From the NCBI GenBank assembly GCA_020634755.1, contig JACKBC010000027.1, positions 1-64,000 on the forward strand: a stretch of 64,000 bases of DNA, in the 5' to 3' direction. Positions 32,304 through 40,424 of the stretch are shown here, in pieces (positions within the stretch are counted from its first letter, which is position 1; the number at the start of each line of letters is the position of its first letter). Made by a program: the position numbers and the translations under genes. The notes under the pieces were generated by a model. It was not told where the DNA came from. It searched no databases and saw only the letters and a list, made by a program, of their open reading frames with translations. This DNA is from Caldilineaceae bacterium. Its GTDB lineage: Bacteria; Chloroflexota; Anaerolineae; Caldilineales; Caldilineaceae.

Positions 32304-33416
32304 ATGCATATTGAACGAGTTGAGATTCGGCGGGTATATATGCCCTATGTTTCACCCTTTGAAACCAGCGGCTGGCGCGAAGAGGGCATCCACCACATTA
32401 TCATCCGTTTGGATGTGGATGGCGCTACGGGCTGGGGCGAGACACCCATTGGCCGCAATCCTTTTTACAATGAAGAGAATACCGACACCTGTTGGATTCT
32501 GCAACGCGACTATCTGATTCCCAGCCTCTTGCAGACGGATCTGAGCAGCCCATACGATGTGCCGGGGGCATTTGCCAAAATTCGCGGGAACCGTATGGCC
32601 AAGTCTGGCCTGGAATTTGCCGTGTGGGATCTCTTCGGTCACATTGAGGGGCGCAGCATGGCCGCCATGTTGGGCGGCACGCGCAGCGAAGTGGCTGTGG
32701 GGGTTAGCGTGGGCATCCAGAAAGATATTGACACGCTGCTCGACGTGGTGGGTGAATATCTTGATGATGGATACCGGCGCATCAAGCTCAAGATCAAGCC
32801 CGGCTGGGACATTGAGCCGACGCGCGCCGTGCGCGAAAAATGGCCCGATCTGGCGCTGCAGGTAGACGCCAACAGCATCTACACGCTGGGAGATGCCGAA
32901 CACCTGGCGGAGCTGGATGAGTTTAATTTGCTGCTCATTGAGCAGCCGCTGCCGCACGACGATATTTTTGACCACGCCAAGCTGGTACCCCAAGTGAATA
33001 CGCCGATTTGTCTGGATGAAAGTATTGTGTCATCCGACCACGCGCGCTGGGCGCTGGAGATGAACGCCTGTGGCATTATCAACATCAAACCGAGCCGTAT
33101 TGGCGGCTTTGTAGACGCGATTCGAATCCATGATTTGTGCCAAGCGCACAATGTGCCGGTTTGGCACGGGGGCATGTTGGAGAGCGGTATTGGCCGGGCA
33201 TCTAATGTGGCGCTGGCCAGCTTGCCCAACTTTAGCTTGCCTGGTGATATCAGCGCCAACAGCCGCTATTTCCACCGCGACATTGTGACTAATCCCTTTA
33301 CGCTCAACGAGGGCAGTACGCTGACCGTGCCGACTACGCCCGGCTGTGGCGCCATTGTGGATGAAGCGTACTTGGAAGAGGTGACGGTGGACAAGTTAGA
33401 GTTTAGGCCTCAATAA
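32304..33416 (+). CDS. Enolase-superfamily o-succinylbenzoate synthase / N-succinylamino acid racemase
   Basis: The protein has 370 aa. An N-terminal capping domain is followed by a TIM barrel. The catalytic set of the muconate-lactonizing/OSBS subgroup is complete: K161-L-K163, metal ligands D188, E213 and D238 (V-D-A-N, I-E-Q-P-L, L-D-E-S) and K262 (N-I-K-P-S-R-I-G-G). An AAGGAG precedes the ATG. In the menaquinone pathway OSBS dehydrates SHCHC, but no other men genes are here. In Geobacillus and Deinococcus the same family racemises N-succinylamino acids beside a GNAT, as here. The D-to-L conversion role is therefore the better context-based guess; bifunctional activity is common. A Nudix gene follows after 2 bp. 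Confidence 0.88.
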   Translation: MHIERVEIRRVYMPYVSPFETSGWREEGIHHIIIRLDVDGATGWGETPIGRNPFYNEENTDTCWILQRDYLIPSLLQTDLSSPYDVPGAFAKIRGNRMAKSGLEFAVWDLFGHIEGRSMAAMLGGTRSEVAVGVSVGIQKDIDTLLDVVGEYLDDGYRRIKLKIKPGWDIEPTRAVREKWPDLALQVDANSIYTLGDAEHLAELDEFNLLLIEQPLPHDDIFDHAKLVPQVNTPICLDESIVSSDHARWALEMNACGIINIKPSRIGGFVDAIRIHDLCQAHNVPVWHGGMLESGIGRASNVALASLPNFSLPGDISANSRYFHRDIVTNPFTLNEGSTLTVPTTPGCGAIVDEAYLEEVTVDKLEFRPQ

Positions 33417-33418
33417 TC

Positions 33419-33958
33419 ATGCAGGTTTCTGAACAGGGCGTGCAAAGCAAGGGTCGCCAGCGACATCAGGTTATTCCGCGCAGCTTGATTTTGTTGACCA
33501 GCACCAATCCGGCTACCGATGAAGAGGAAGTGCTGCTGATCAAGGGCGCGCCCACCAAACGTCTATGGGCCAATAAGTATAACGGGCTGGGCGGTCACAT
33601 TGAGGCGGATGAAGATGTGCAACGTGCGGCCTTGCGCGAGTTGCATGAAGAAACGGGGTTGACGCCGGCGTCGCTCATCTTGCGCGGGATTGTGCATATT
33701 AATATGGGGCACAATGCGCAAGGTGATCCCAACCCCGGCGTAATGATGTTTATCTTCTGCGGTCACGCCGACAGCCGACGCGTCCAGCCTTCTGCCGAGG
33801 GAACGCCCGAGTGGATTCCCGCGGCGCGGCTGGCTGACTTTCCGCTGGTGGACGATCTTTATGAGTTGATTCCGTTGGCGTTGGCCAATGGGCCGATGCT
33901 CTTTGGCCACTACAGCCCGCAGCCGGATGGCTCCATGCACTATCGCTTTTCAGCGTAA
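33419..33958 (+). CDS. Nudix hydrolase
   Basis: The protein has 179 aa. The complete Nudix box lies at residues 59-81: G59, E65, then R73-E-L-H-E77-E78-T-G80-L, matching Gx5Ex7REUxEExGU. The protein resembles MutT/8-oxo-dGTPase-like enzymes (N-K-Y-N-G-L-G-G-H-I-E) that hydrolyse nucleoside diphosphates linked to another moiety. The start at ATG 33419 lies 2 bp after the stop of the OSBS/NSAR gene, so translation is probably coupled. A bidirectional terminator follows. The substrate is not determined. Cytoplasmic. Confidence 0.92.
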   Translation: MQVSEQGVQSKGRQRHQVIPRSLILLTSTNPATDEEEVLLIKGAPTKRLWANKYNGLGGHIEADEDVQRAALRELHEETGLTPASLILRGIVHINMGHNAQGDPNPGVMMFIFCGHADSRRVQPSAEGTPEWIPAARLADFPLVDDLYELIPLALANGPMLFGHYSPQPDGSMHYRFSA

Positions 33959-34004
33959 GCGCTTCACTTGTAGGTCACGTTGTATGCGAGACGTGTAAAA
34001 GAAT

Positions 34005-34051
34005 AGCATAAAAAAGAGGTGATGCATCGTTGCGTCGCCTTTTTTTATGCT
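34005..34051. terminator. Bidirectional terminator between Nudix and WbqC genes
   Basis: AGCATAAAAAAG-AGG-GATGCA pairs with TGCGTC-CCTTTTTTTATGCT (ends at 34051). The A-run on the left and T-run on the right serve both strands. The WbqC stop codon (34045-34047) lies within the right arm. Confidence 0.85.
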
Positions 34052-34767
34052 GTAGCCATTAGGCCAACTTGTTGAAAACTTTTCATATAGCGGTGCGCTT
34101 GGGGGCCGGTGTGGAAGAGCAAATCCAGCACGCTGACGCCAGGTTCAAAAGGGGGGTAAAGCTGCTCATAGGGTGGATAGCCTGCGTAGTCCATGTAGGA
34201 AAGGGTAATATCCGCTTCGGCAAAACTGCGTTCATCGATATAAGCTTGAGCGGCAGGGCCGGACAGATAGTCGGTGGCGCCGGCCCGTTGGCATAGGTAG
34301 ATTAGCCGCTCGCTCTTCTGTAAACCGGGGTCAGCTTGGGCCCACGTAATGGGCGTGGCAATATTGAGCAGGTCGCAAATGGCCGTGATAAAGCGATAGT
34401 TGACCTGGCTCAGCGAAGGACTGTTTGCGGAGAGGTAGAGTTCGTGAATGCACTCGGCGTACAGATCAAAATAGGGCGCGCGCGCGTAACAGTGTTGCAG
34501 CGTTTTCCAATGGCGTTCCGCCCAAGTTTCGTCTTGAATGGTGGCTTCGCCAATGCGCTGCGCAAAGCGCCCCTTGACGTGGATGGGAATGGTCAGCCAC
34601 AATAGGCCATCTGGCGACTTGATTCTATTGCGATTGCGCCAGTCACGGCGCGTATATTGAACTGTATCCAACAAAATAAATTCATCCACCAAATTAATGA
34701 GGTCAAAATATCCTTTCCATGGAATGTAATTGGATTGAAGAATTGCCACGCGCTTACCTGTTTTCAT
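34045..34767 (-). CDS. WbqC family protein
   Basis: The protein has 240 aa, the usual WbqC length. The opening block (V-A-I-L-Q-S-N-Y-I-P-W-K-G-Y-F-D, residues 7-22), D-T-V-Q-Y-T-R-R-D-W-R-N-R-N (near 33-46) and the L-T-I-P-I segment are characteristic. Members occur in O-antigen and capsule clusters and are thought to be amino- or acyltransferases acting on nucleotide sugars; biochemical proof is limited. Here it closes the long minus-strand polysaccharide locus. No strong ribosome site precedes ATG 34767. Confidence 0.88.
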   Translation of the reverse strand: MKTGKRVAILQSNYIPWKGYFDLINLVDEFILLDTVQYTRRDWRNRNRIKSPDGLLWLTIPIHVKGRFAQRIGEATIQDETWAERHWKTLQHCYARAPYFDLYAECIHELYLSANSPSLSQVNYRFITAICDLLNIATPITWAQADPGLQKSERLIYLCQRAGATDYLSGPAAQAYIDERSFAEADITLSYMDYAGYPPYEQLYPPFEPGVSVLDLLFHTGPQAHRYMKSFQQVGLMATA

Positions 34768-34877
34768 AACGTATAACCGTTCTAACCTTGATTGGCTGCA
34801 TAGAATTGCTGCATGGATGGACCAGCATACAAGTCCTAAAGTGAAATCAGATAGAAAGCGGTAGTTTGCGCAGAGCC

Positions 34878-34943
34878 ATCTGCCAGGAAGTGGCGAGAAG
34901 CGGCTGGACTATTGACGCCATATGTAGCCACTTCCTGGCAGAT
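34878..34943. repeat. Perfect 17-bp inverted repeat
   Basis: ATCTGCCAGGAAGTGGC (34878-34894) and GCCACTTCCTGGCAGAT (34927-34943) are perfect inverted copies 32 bp apart, upstream of WbqC. The internal spacer is not palindromic. This could be a transcript terminator between the GT2 and WbqC genes or a small mobile palindrome. Confidence 0.7.
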
Positions 34944-34974
34944 TCAAACCTATCGTTTTCAAAGTAATTTATAA

Positions 34975-35133
34975 CTACTCAGCCCCCCTCCTAAATCCTC
35001 CCCCCCCACGCGGTGGAGGGAGGACCGGCAGTCTCGTTAGCGGAGAGATTTCGATAGCCATTATCGCTCCGCTAACGAGGTAACAACGCCCCTCTCCACC
35101 CGTGGAGAGGGGATGGAGGAGAGGCCTGAGTAG
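34975..35133. repeat. Nested palindrome (about 159 bp)
   Basis: The outer ends CTACTCAG (34975-34982) and CTGAGTAG (35126-35133) are inverted. The next layer is CCTCC/GGAGG-rich and imperfect. The core is a perfect 13-bp pair, CTCGTTAGCGGAG (35033-35045) and CTCCGCTAACGAG (35067-35079), which itself encloses CGATA/TATCG. This multilayer symmetry suggests a folded mobile palindrome. It fills most of the gap between the WbqC and GT2 genes. Confidence 0.7.
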
Positions 35134-35184
35134 TTACAGTAATTTCACGTTAATAATACTGGTCGATTGGCGCAGGGCCCGAGA

Positions 35185-36177
35185 TTAAAAAATGAATCGC
35201 GAATTTATGCCAAAGCTGGCATGGAGAGGCAAGTCCGCGGCGATAATCCCATCGTGTGTGGCTTCCCCATCATATACATGACGTATGATGGTGCGCGGAC
35301 GCTGCTTCACCTCGGTAAAGATCCGGGCCACATAGACCCCCACCAGCCCCACGCTGGTCAGCACCAGCCCGCCCACCAGCCAAAGCGAAACCAGCAGCCA
35401 ACTCCAAACCGGCTGCTCTACGCCCCAAAGACCGCGCGCGGCCAATAGGCCCGTGGCGCCCAGCGCGCCCAGCGTAATCAGCGCACCGAGACCCAAAATC
35501 AGCGTTAGGGGGCGCGCGCTAAATGCCGTGACGGCATCGACAAGCTGGGCCACCTTTTTGCCCAATGTATAGGTGGAATTCCCTTTGGCCCGCTTGGTCA
35601 CTTCCACCGGAATCTGTCTGAAACCGTTGAGCGCCCATAGGCCGCCCAGAAAAACGGTCTGTTCGGCATGTTGCAGAAAATTGGTCACATAATTGCGCAC
35701 CATCAGACGGGAGGTGAGCTGATTGGGCGCCGCTGTATGGCTGGAAAGCAAGTTAAAGAGCCGCCAAAATAGCGCGCCGCTTACTTGTTCCCACAGGTCG
35801 CCTTTGCGTGACTTTTGGACCCCAAAAACCATTTCGGCTTTGGTGCGGTCCATCACCGCATAAAACAACCCCAGTAACTCTGGCTCTTCCTCTAGATCGC
35901 AATCGGTCAAATAGACCAGATCCCCTTGCGCAAAGGCCAAACCGGTCATGATGGCCTTGTGGTGCCCAAAATTGCGCGATAGATCCACCACGACGACGCG
36001 CGCATCCCGCTGGCGCAGCGCCAGCGCCACATCCAGCACCGCATCCGGTGACCCATCGTTGACCAGCACAATTTCGTAGTCATCCGTGATCTTGGTTGCC
36101 TCGGCCTGGATGCGCGTATAAAACTCCTCCAAATAAGGAGCCGAATAATATAGTGTCGTAACAATCGATAACTTCAT
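35185..36177 (-). CDS. GT2 glycosyltransferase with C-terminal membrane spans (GtrB/DPM-like)
   Basis: The protein has 330 aa. The GT-A domain starts at S-I-V-T-T-L-Y-Y; V-L-V-N-D-G-S-P-D (near 37-45) binds the nucleotide sugar. T-D-C-D-L-E-E-E-P (near 89-97) is the DxD metal motif in the polyprenyl-phosphate mannosyl/glucosyl synthase form. Two hydrophobic helices (about 215-240 and 255-285) near the C-terminus place it in the membrane, as in GtrB and polyisoprenyl-phosphate hexose synthases. It may make a lipid-linked sugar for GT-C transferases of the cluster. It is the second-to-last gene of the minus-strand locus. Confidence 0.88.
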   Translation of the reverse strand: MKLSIVTTLYYSAPYLEEFYTRIQAEATKITDDYEIVLVNDGSPDAVLDVALALRQRDARVVVVDLSRNFGHHKAIMTGLAFAQGDLVYLTDCDLEEEPELLGLFYAVMDRTKAEMVFGVQKSRKGDLWEQVSGALFWRLFNLLSSHTAAPNQLTSRLMVRNYVTNFLQHAEQTVFLGGLWALNGFRQIPVEVTKRAKGNSTYTLGKKVAQLVDAVTAFSARPLTLILGLGALITLGALGATGLLAARGLWGVEQPVWSWLLVSLWLVGGLVLTSVGLVGVYVARIFTEVKQRPRTIIRHVYDGEATHDGIIAADLPLHASFGINSRFIF

Positions 36178-36208
36178 ACCAAACGAAAGACCTTACCTTC
36201 AAATACAC

Positions 36209-36288
36209 GACTTACGCAACACCCGTGGATGGGCAGAAGAGCACAACATAGCTGACCGGGCAATTTTCGCGTAAGGCTTGCGTAAGTC
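36209..36288. repeat. R6 element (80 bp, 11-bp perfect ends)
   Basis: GACTTACGCAA (36209-36219) and TTGCGTAAGTC (36278-36288) are perfect inverted ends. The extended right side (GGCTTGCGTAAGTCCTAAATT) resembles single sites at 32192-32211 and ~25358. It lies between the GT2 and the O-antigen ligase-like genes. Confidence 0.65.
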
Positions 36289-36338
36289 CTAAATTAATAG
36301 AGACAACCGTGAGAGGCAACCAATAAACCTGTAGAAAT

Positions 36339-37853
36339 TCACTTTATTTGCGCGACTTGACTCGACATCTGACCGGCCAGCGCCGGTTGTGCAGCCGGCA
36401 GCGCCGCCACTGGACCAATGGGTTGTGCGTCGGCTATTTTCTGTTTCTCGCTTTGTACCGTCATGCGATAGAGCGCCACAAAGCCGCCCAGGAAAAGCCA
36501 GCTCAACATGCTGGTGCGAAAGCCGGTCATACCAATGTTGTAGAAGAAGGGCAGTACCCAATCTCCCAGCGCCGCCGAGGTAAAAGTGCCGGCCACGCCG
36601 CCAATAGCGCCCAGCGTAAACGCATACGAAAAGCCGTCATGCACCCGGCCGCGCAACCGCCACGCCAGGATGCCCAATACGCCAAAAAACCAGATAAAGC
36701 AGAAGAGCCCCAAAAAGCCGCTCTGCGCAATGAGGTCGATATATTGGCTGTGCGAATTAAAGCTGACGCTCCAGCCGCGAATGGGAAAGAGCGGTGTATA
36801 CCAATAATAGTTGGCTGGCCCCAAGCCCAGCACCAGATTCGGCGTAGAAATTTTCCACACAATGCCCCATGCTTCCAGCCGTGTGGAGAGGCTATATGCA
36901 TTGTCGCCGCCCATCATAGATTGGAAAACATCCTGCATTTTGTAGATGATGCCAATGACGGCCAGAGCTGAAGCAAAGATGCCCAGCCGCGGCACGCTGG
37001 CCAGCAAGATGACCCCAATGGCCACACAGGCCGGCATCCAGCCCGAGTTCCAATCCCACAATTTGAGCACGCATACGTAGAGCGTGGCCAGCAGCACGCC
37101 ACCCAGCACCAGCCGCTGCGGCAGCAGCAAATCGCGATTGTAAACCGCTTGGCTAAAGCTCAGGATCACCAGCCACATCCAGAGCAAGCTGCCAAACGCC
37201 CCGCGGGTAAATAGGGCATCTGCCACCGGACCCCAGGGCGGCAGCACCCATTTAAACACGTACAGAAAGGCCACACCAATATAGAGAAAAGTCAATCGCT
37301 TGAGCCAAACCACGTCGTCGATCTGATTAGCCGCATATAGGAATAGGCCAAACGATAAAATATAGAGCGTCAGGCTGCCTAGCTGGGCGCCCAATGGCGC
37401 ATGAGGAGCCAAGCTGTACCAGGGCAATTGCCCCACTAGAAATGAGAGCAGTTGCACCAGAGTGAAAATTACCAACGGCATCACCGTCGGTGACTGCATA
37501 ATCTCAAGCCGTCGTGTCTCTGTCAGCAGCTTAAATATCCCCAGCCCCAGCAACAGCGCCGTCAACCCCATGGAGGCGTTTACGCCGCTGGGGCCGTCGA
37601 GCGGCATAATAATCGTGGGCACCAGCGCCACCAGCCCCCACAGCGGCATGCGCAGCAACAGCAGCAAGGTGGCTGCGCCGATGGGCAGCGCCGGCAGCAG
37701 CATGAGCAGGCGGGAGGGCAACACAAATGGTCCGGTTATGCAGACCCCAAAGACGGCCAAGATGACCAGCAGTGGTCGCCAGAACGTTGCGTGTTCCCAC
37801 ATCCACTGTTCGATGGTTCGATTTGAATGCAAGCTGCTATTCATGGCCGGCAA
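36339..37853 (-). CDS. O-antigen ligase/polymerase-like membrane protein (Wzy/WaaL type)
   Basis: The protein has 504 aa and 10-12 hydrophobic helices spread over residues 28-460. A long extracytoplasmic loop near 350-380 contains N-S-H-S-Q-Y-I-D-L-I-A, the Wzy_C-like block in which a His/Gln region follows the loop. It would polymerise or transfer polysaccharide repeats at the outer face of the membrane. The start ATG 37853 overlaps the end of the preceding GT4 gene by 17 bp; a second ATG sits at 37844. The C-terminal ~30 residues are cytoplasmic and Ala/Gln-rich. Confidence 0.82.
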   Translation of the reverse strand: MPAMNSSLHSNRTIEQWMWEHATFWRPLLVILAVFGVCITGPFVLPSRLLMLLPALPIGAATLLLLLRMPLWGLVALVPTIIMPLDGPSGVNASMGLTALLLGLGIFKLLTETRRLEIMQSPTVMPLVIFTLVQLLSFLVGQLPWYSLAPHAPLGAQLGSLTLYILSFGLFLYAANQIDDVVWLKRLTFLYIGVAFLYVFKWVLPPWGPVADALFTRGAFGSLLWMWLVILSFSQAVYNRDLLLPQRLVLGGVLLATLYVCVLKLWDWNSGWMPACVAIGVILLASVPRLGIFASALAVIGIIYKMQDVFQSMMGGDNAYSLSTRLEAWGIVWKISTPNLVLGLGPANYYWYTPLFPIRGWSVSFNSHSQYIDLIAQSGFLGLFCFIWFFGVLGILAWRLRGRVHDGFSYAFTLGAIGGVAGTFTSAALGDWVLPFFYNIGMTGFRTSMLSWLFLGGFVALYRMTVQSEKQKIADAQPIGPVAALPAAQPALAGQMSSQVAQIK

Positions 37854-39033
37854 CTCTCTCCACTAATTCGGTAAAGCGGGGCATGATGACGCCCCAATCA
37901 TATTTTGCATAGACAAGCTCATGGGCATTCTGCGCCAGATCCTGCCGCAGCGATTCGCTCTGTAGCAGATTCAACGCGGCCTGCGCGAAATCGCCCGGCG
38001 TATCGGCTATGAGCAGATGCTTTCCGGGCTCGACGTCAAGTCCTTCGGCTCCTTTGGTGGTCGCCACTACCGGGGTGCGCAGCGCCATGGCTTCCAGAAT
38101 TTTTAGCCGCGTGCCGCCGCCCGTATGTAGCGGCGCCACGCTGAGCCACGATTCGGCCACCAGCGGTCGCACGTCCTCCACAAAGCCGGTTAGCCACACG
38201 TTGTGCGCTGTCGGCAAAGGGCAATGCCCATGCCGCCCCGTGACGATCAGGCGCACGTCGGGCCGCACCGCGTGGATCAGCGGCAGTACCTTGGTGATAA
38301 ACCAGCACATGGCCTCATAATTAGGGGCGTATGTAAACGAACCCGTAAAGATCAGCGTGTCCATCTGCGGCATGGCAAAATACTCGGCATAGCTGGCGGC
38401 ATCCACCCCATTGGGCACCACGGTGATTTTCGTCTCATCCGCCGCAAACTCGTCACCCAAGGCGGCTTGCAACAGCGCCCGTTCTGGTGCGGACACCACG
38501 GTACAGGCCGCAAAGCGTTGCGTCAAAGTCTGTAAATGGCGCCGGTGTTTGCGCCAGGTCAACCCAAAGCGCAGCCGCTGCGGCCAGGACGGCGCATTGG
38601 CATACTGTGCATGCAGCGTACCGACTTCGGCTTCCTCAAAAATCGCCGGCACGCCGTCTAAACAATCGCCATACATTGCCATGTCGACCTGCGAAGCGAT
38701 GACCAGATCGTAGCTGTTTTTCTGTAGCGTTTGCTGAATACAGGCCTGCATGGCGGGCGAAAACGTGTCCAAATAGTAGCGGGGCGTGGCGTTAAAATAG
38801 CCCAAGCGCGCCGCGCTGCTCTCTCGATTGAATTCCCGCCAGGGCACTACCTGCACGCTGTGGCAAATCTCTTGCAATGGGGTCAATGCCAACGCCGGGT
38901 TTGGCTCTTCAGTAAAGGAGATCAAGTCCACCGTATATTGTTGCGCCAACCCCGCCAGCAGGTTAAAAATGCGCAGTTTAGAGCCGTTGCTGGGCGGGAA
39001 CGGAAACCAACGCGACAAAAAGAGTATGCGCAT
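37837..39033 (-). CDS. GT4-type glycosyltransferase
   Basis: The protein has 398 aa from ATG 39033 (M-R-I-L-F-L-S-R-W-F-P); the frame stays open to 39294 but overlaps the upstream gene. The N-terminal Rossmann domain has P-P-S-N-G-S-K-L-R (near 14-22) and the C-terminal domain I-F-T-G-S-F-T-Y, G-G-G-T-R-L-K-I-L-E-A-M-A (near 305-317), the EX7E-like donor-binding site of GT-B enzymes. The ATG overlaps the stop of the upstream gene (TAATG), so translation is coupled. It resembles sugar transferases of the PEP-CTERM/EpsH type. Soluble or peripheral in the cytoplasm. Confidence 0.85.
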   Translation of the reverse strand: MRILFLSRWFPFPPSNGSKLRIFNLLAGLAQQYTVDLISFTEEPNPALALTPLQEICHSVQVVPWREFNRESSAARLGYFNATPRYYLDTFSPAMQACIQQTLQKNSYDLVIASQVDMAMYGDCLDGVPAIFEEAEVGTLHAQYANAPSWPQRLRFGLTWRKHRRHLQTLTQRFAACTVVSAPERALLQAALGDEFAADETKITVVPNGVDAASYAEYFAMPQMDTLIFTGSFTYAPNYEAMCWFITKVLPLIHAVRPDVRLIVTGRHGHCPLPTAHNVWLTGFVEDVRPLVAESWLSVAPLHTGGGTRLKILEAMALRTPVVATTKGAEGLDVEPGKHLLIADTPGDFAQAALNLLQSESLRQDLAQNAHELVYAKYDWGVIMPRFTELVERVAGHE

Positions 39034-40262
39034 TAGGCCACCCACCGCCCGCTGGCAAACCAGGTGGCCAGCAGCCCCAGCAGCAGTGCCGACAGCACCA
39101 GCGCACCCATGCGCATCCAGCGCGGCGCTCGAATCAGCAGCAGCGCCAGCGCCGGGTAAAGCGGCAGCAGCACCGCCACGCGTCGCGGCATAGACCAGAA
39201 CGCATAGCCATCCGGCCCATGCAGCGTCCACATAAAGAGGGTGGCGCCGAACAGAAAGAGCGCCGCGCTCCAGTGCATTTTGCGCATGGCCCACAGACCA
39301 ATGAGCAGCGCGCCCACGGCATAGCTTAAATCTTGCCAGACCAGCGCCCGCGAAAACCAGTCGGGGTCAATGTTCAGGCCAAAGAAGGCGGCGTTTAGCC
39401 CGTCGCGCAGCACAAGCCACGGCCAGTCATAATGTGTGCCCCAGCCGCCTTCCACATGAAAGCCGCGATATTGGTAATACGCCCCAAACCCCAACGGGGC
39501 AATCAGGCCGCCCGCCACAAAGTCGAGCCATTGGCGTTTGCTGAAATCACGTCGACTCAAGAATTCCACCACATAAGGAATGGCCAGCAGGAAAGCGACG
39601 CCGCGCGTGGCGCCGGCCAAGCAAATGGCGACTCCCGCCGCCATAAAGTGACCGCGCTGGGCAAAGTAGAAAAAAGCCGCCGTGGTCAGCAGCAGCAGCG
39701 GTTCGGCATAAAAGGCCATGTGGAAAAACGACATGGGGAAGAGGCAAAAAATCAGCGTGGCCAGCCGGGCGACCCGCGCGCCATATTCGGCTTCGGTCCA
39801 GCGGTACAAAAGCAGCGCGCTGCCCACAAAGCAGCTCAGCGAAAACAGAAAGCCGCTCCACAGCAGCGAGATGTTGGCGAGCTGGCTCAACCCGCGCACG
39901 ACCAGTGGATAGAGCGGAAAAAAGGCGCGTTCATTGCCGTCGGCGCGGTAGCCATCCCGGGCAATCTGCAAATAGTACCAGGCGTCATAGCGCACAAAGA
40001 CGCCCGGCGTCGTAACGGCGCTCACTTTATCTACCACGACACCCTCGCCCCAGCCGCTGTACGTAGTCAACAGCACGGCGCCCACCCAGCCCGCGGCCAG
40101 CATGAGCAAACTGGCGCCCAGCGCGCTGAAGAGCACCTGTTGCCACCAGGCGTAGCGGCCCAATATGGATTTGAACGCACGCAAGGCATGGTCGCAGACG
40201 ATAGCCGCGTTGAATGCCGGGGCGGGCAAAGTGGCGAAGCGCTGGGTCATGGCTTCTTTCAA
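39033..40262 (-). CDS. GT-C membrane glycosyltransferase (PIG-V/mannosyltransferase-like)
   Basis: The protein has 409 aa and about ten hydrophobic helices. The first extracytoplasmic loop carries R-Y-D-A-W-Y-Y-L-Q-I-A-R-D-G-Y (near 91-105), the Asp-containing motif typical of PIG-V-like mannosyltransferases. F-F-P-L-Y-P-L (near 114) and F-Y-A-E-P-L-L-L-L (near 188) are also family marks. It would use a polyprenyl-phosphate sugar as donor outside the membrane. The start could be ATG 40262 or the in-frame ATG at 40250. The stop overlaps the next start (TAATG). Confidence 0.85.
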   Translation of the reverse strand: MKEAMTQRFATLPAPAFNAAIVCDHALRAFKSILGRYAWWQQVLFSALGASLLMLAAGWVGAVLLTTYSGWGEGVVVDKVSAVTTPGVFVRYDAWYYLQIARDGYRADGNERAFFPLYPLVVRGLSQLANISLLWSGFLFSLSCFVGSALLLYRWTEAEYGARVARLATLIFCLFPMSFFHMAFYAEPLLLLTTAAFFYFAQRGHFMAAGVAICLAGATRGVAFLLAIPYVVEFLSRRDFSKRQWLDFVAGGLIAPLGFGAYYQYRGFHVEGGWGTHYDWPWLVLRDGLNAAFFGLNIDPDWFSRALVWQDLSYAVGALLIGLWAMRKMHWSAALFLFGATLFMWTLHGPDGYAFWSMPRRVAVLLPLYPALALLLIRAPRWMRMGALVLSALLLGLLATWFASGRWVA

Positions 40263-40424
40263 ATGCAGGAATGGTCGGTTGTTGATACATAGTCAGGTGC
40301 GGTTTATTGTGAAGACGTCAGCGTGCGGAGAAAGGAACGATAATTTAATATGTACTTTACATGAAATTATGGGGAGATGCTATAACAGCTTTCTGACAAT
40401 TTGAGGCGCAAAGTTTACGGAAGA

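Noticed and set aside
32242..32517. 91-codon plus-strand frame over the menC-like start
   Set aside because: It overlaps the strongly supported enolase-superfamily gene in another frame.
39432..40292. 286-codon plus-strand frame
   Set aside because: It is antisense to the GT-C membrane protein and is Gln/His/Arg-rich, which is typical of the reverse complement of hydrophobic-helix codons.
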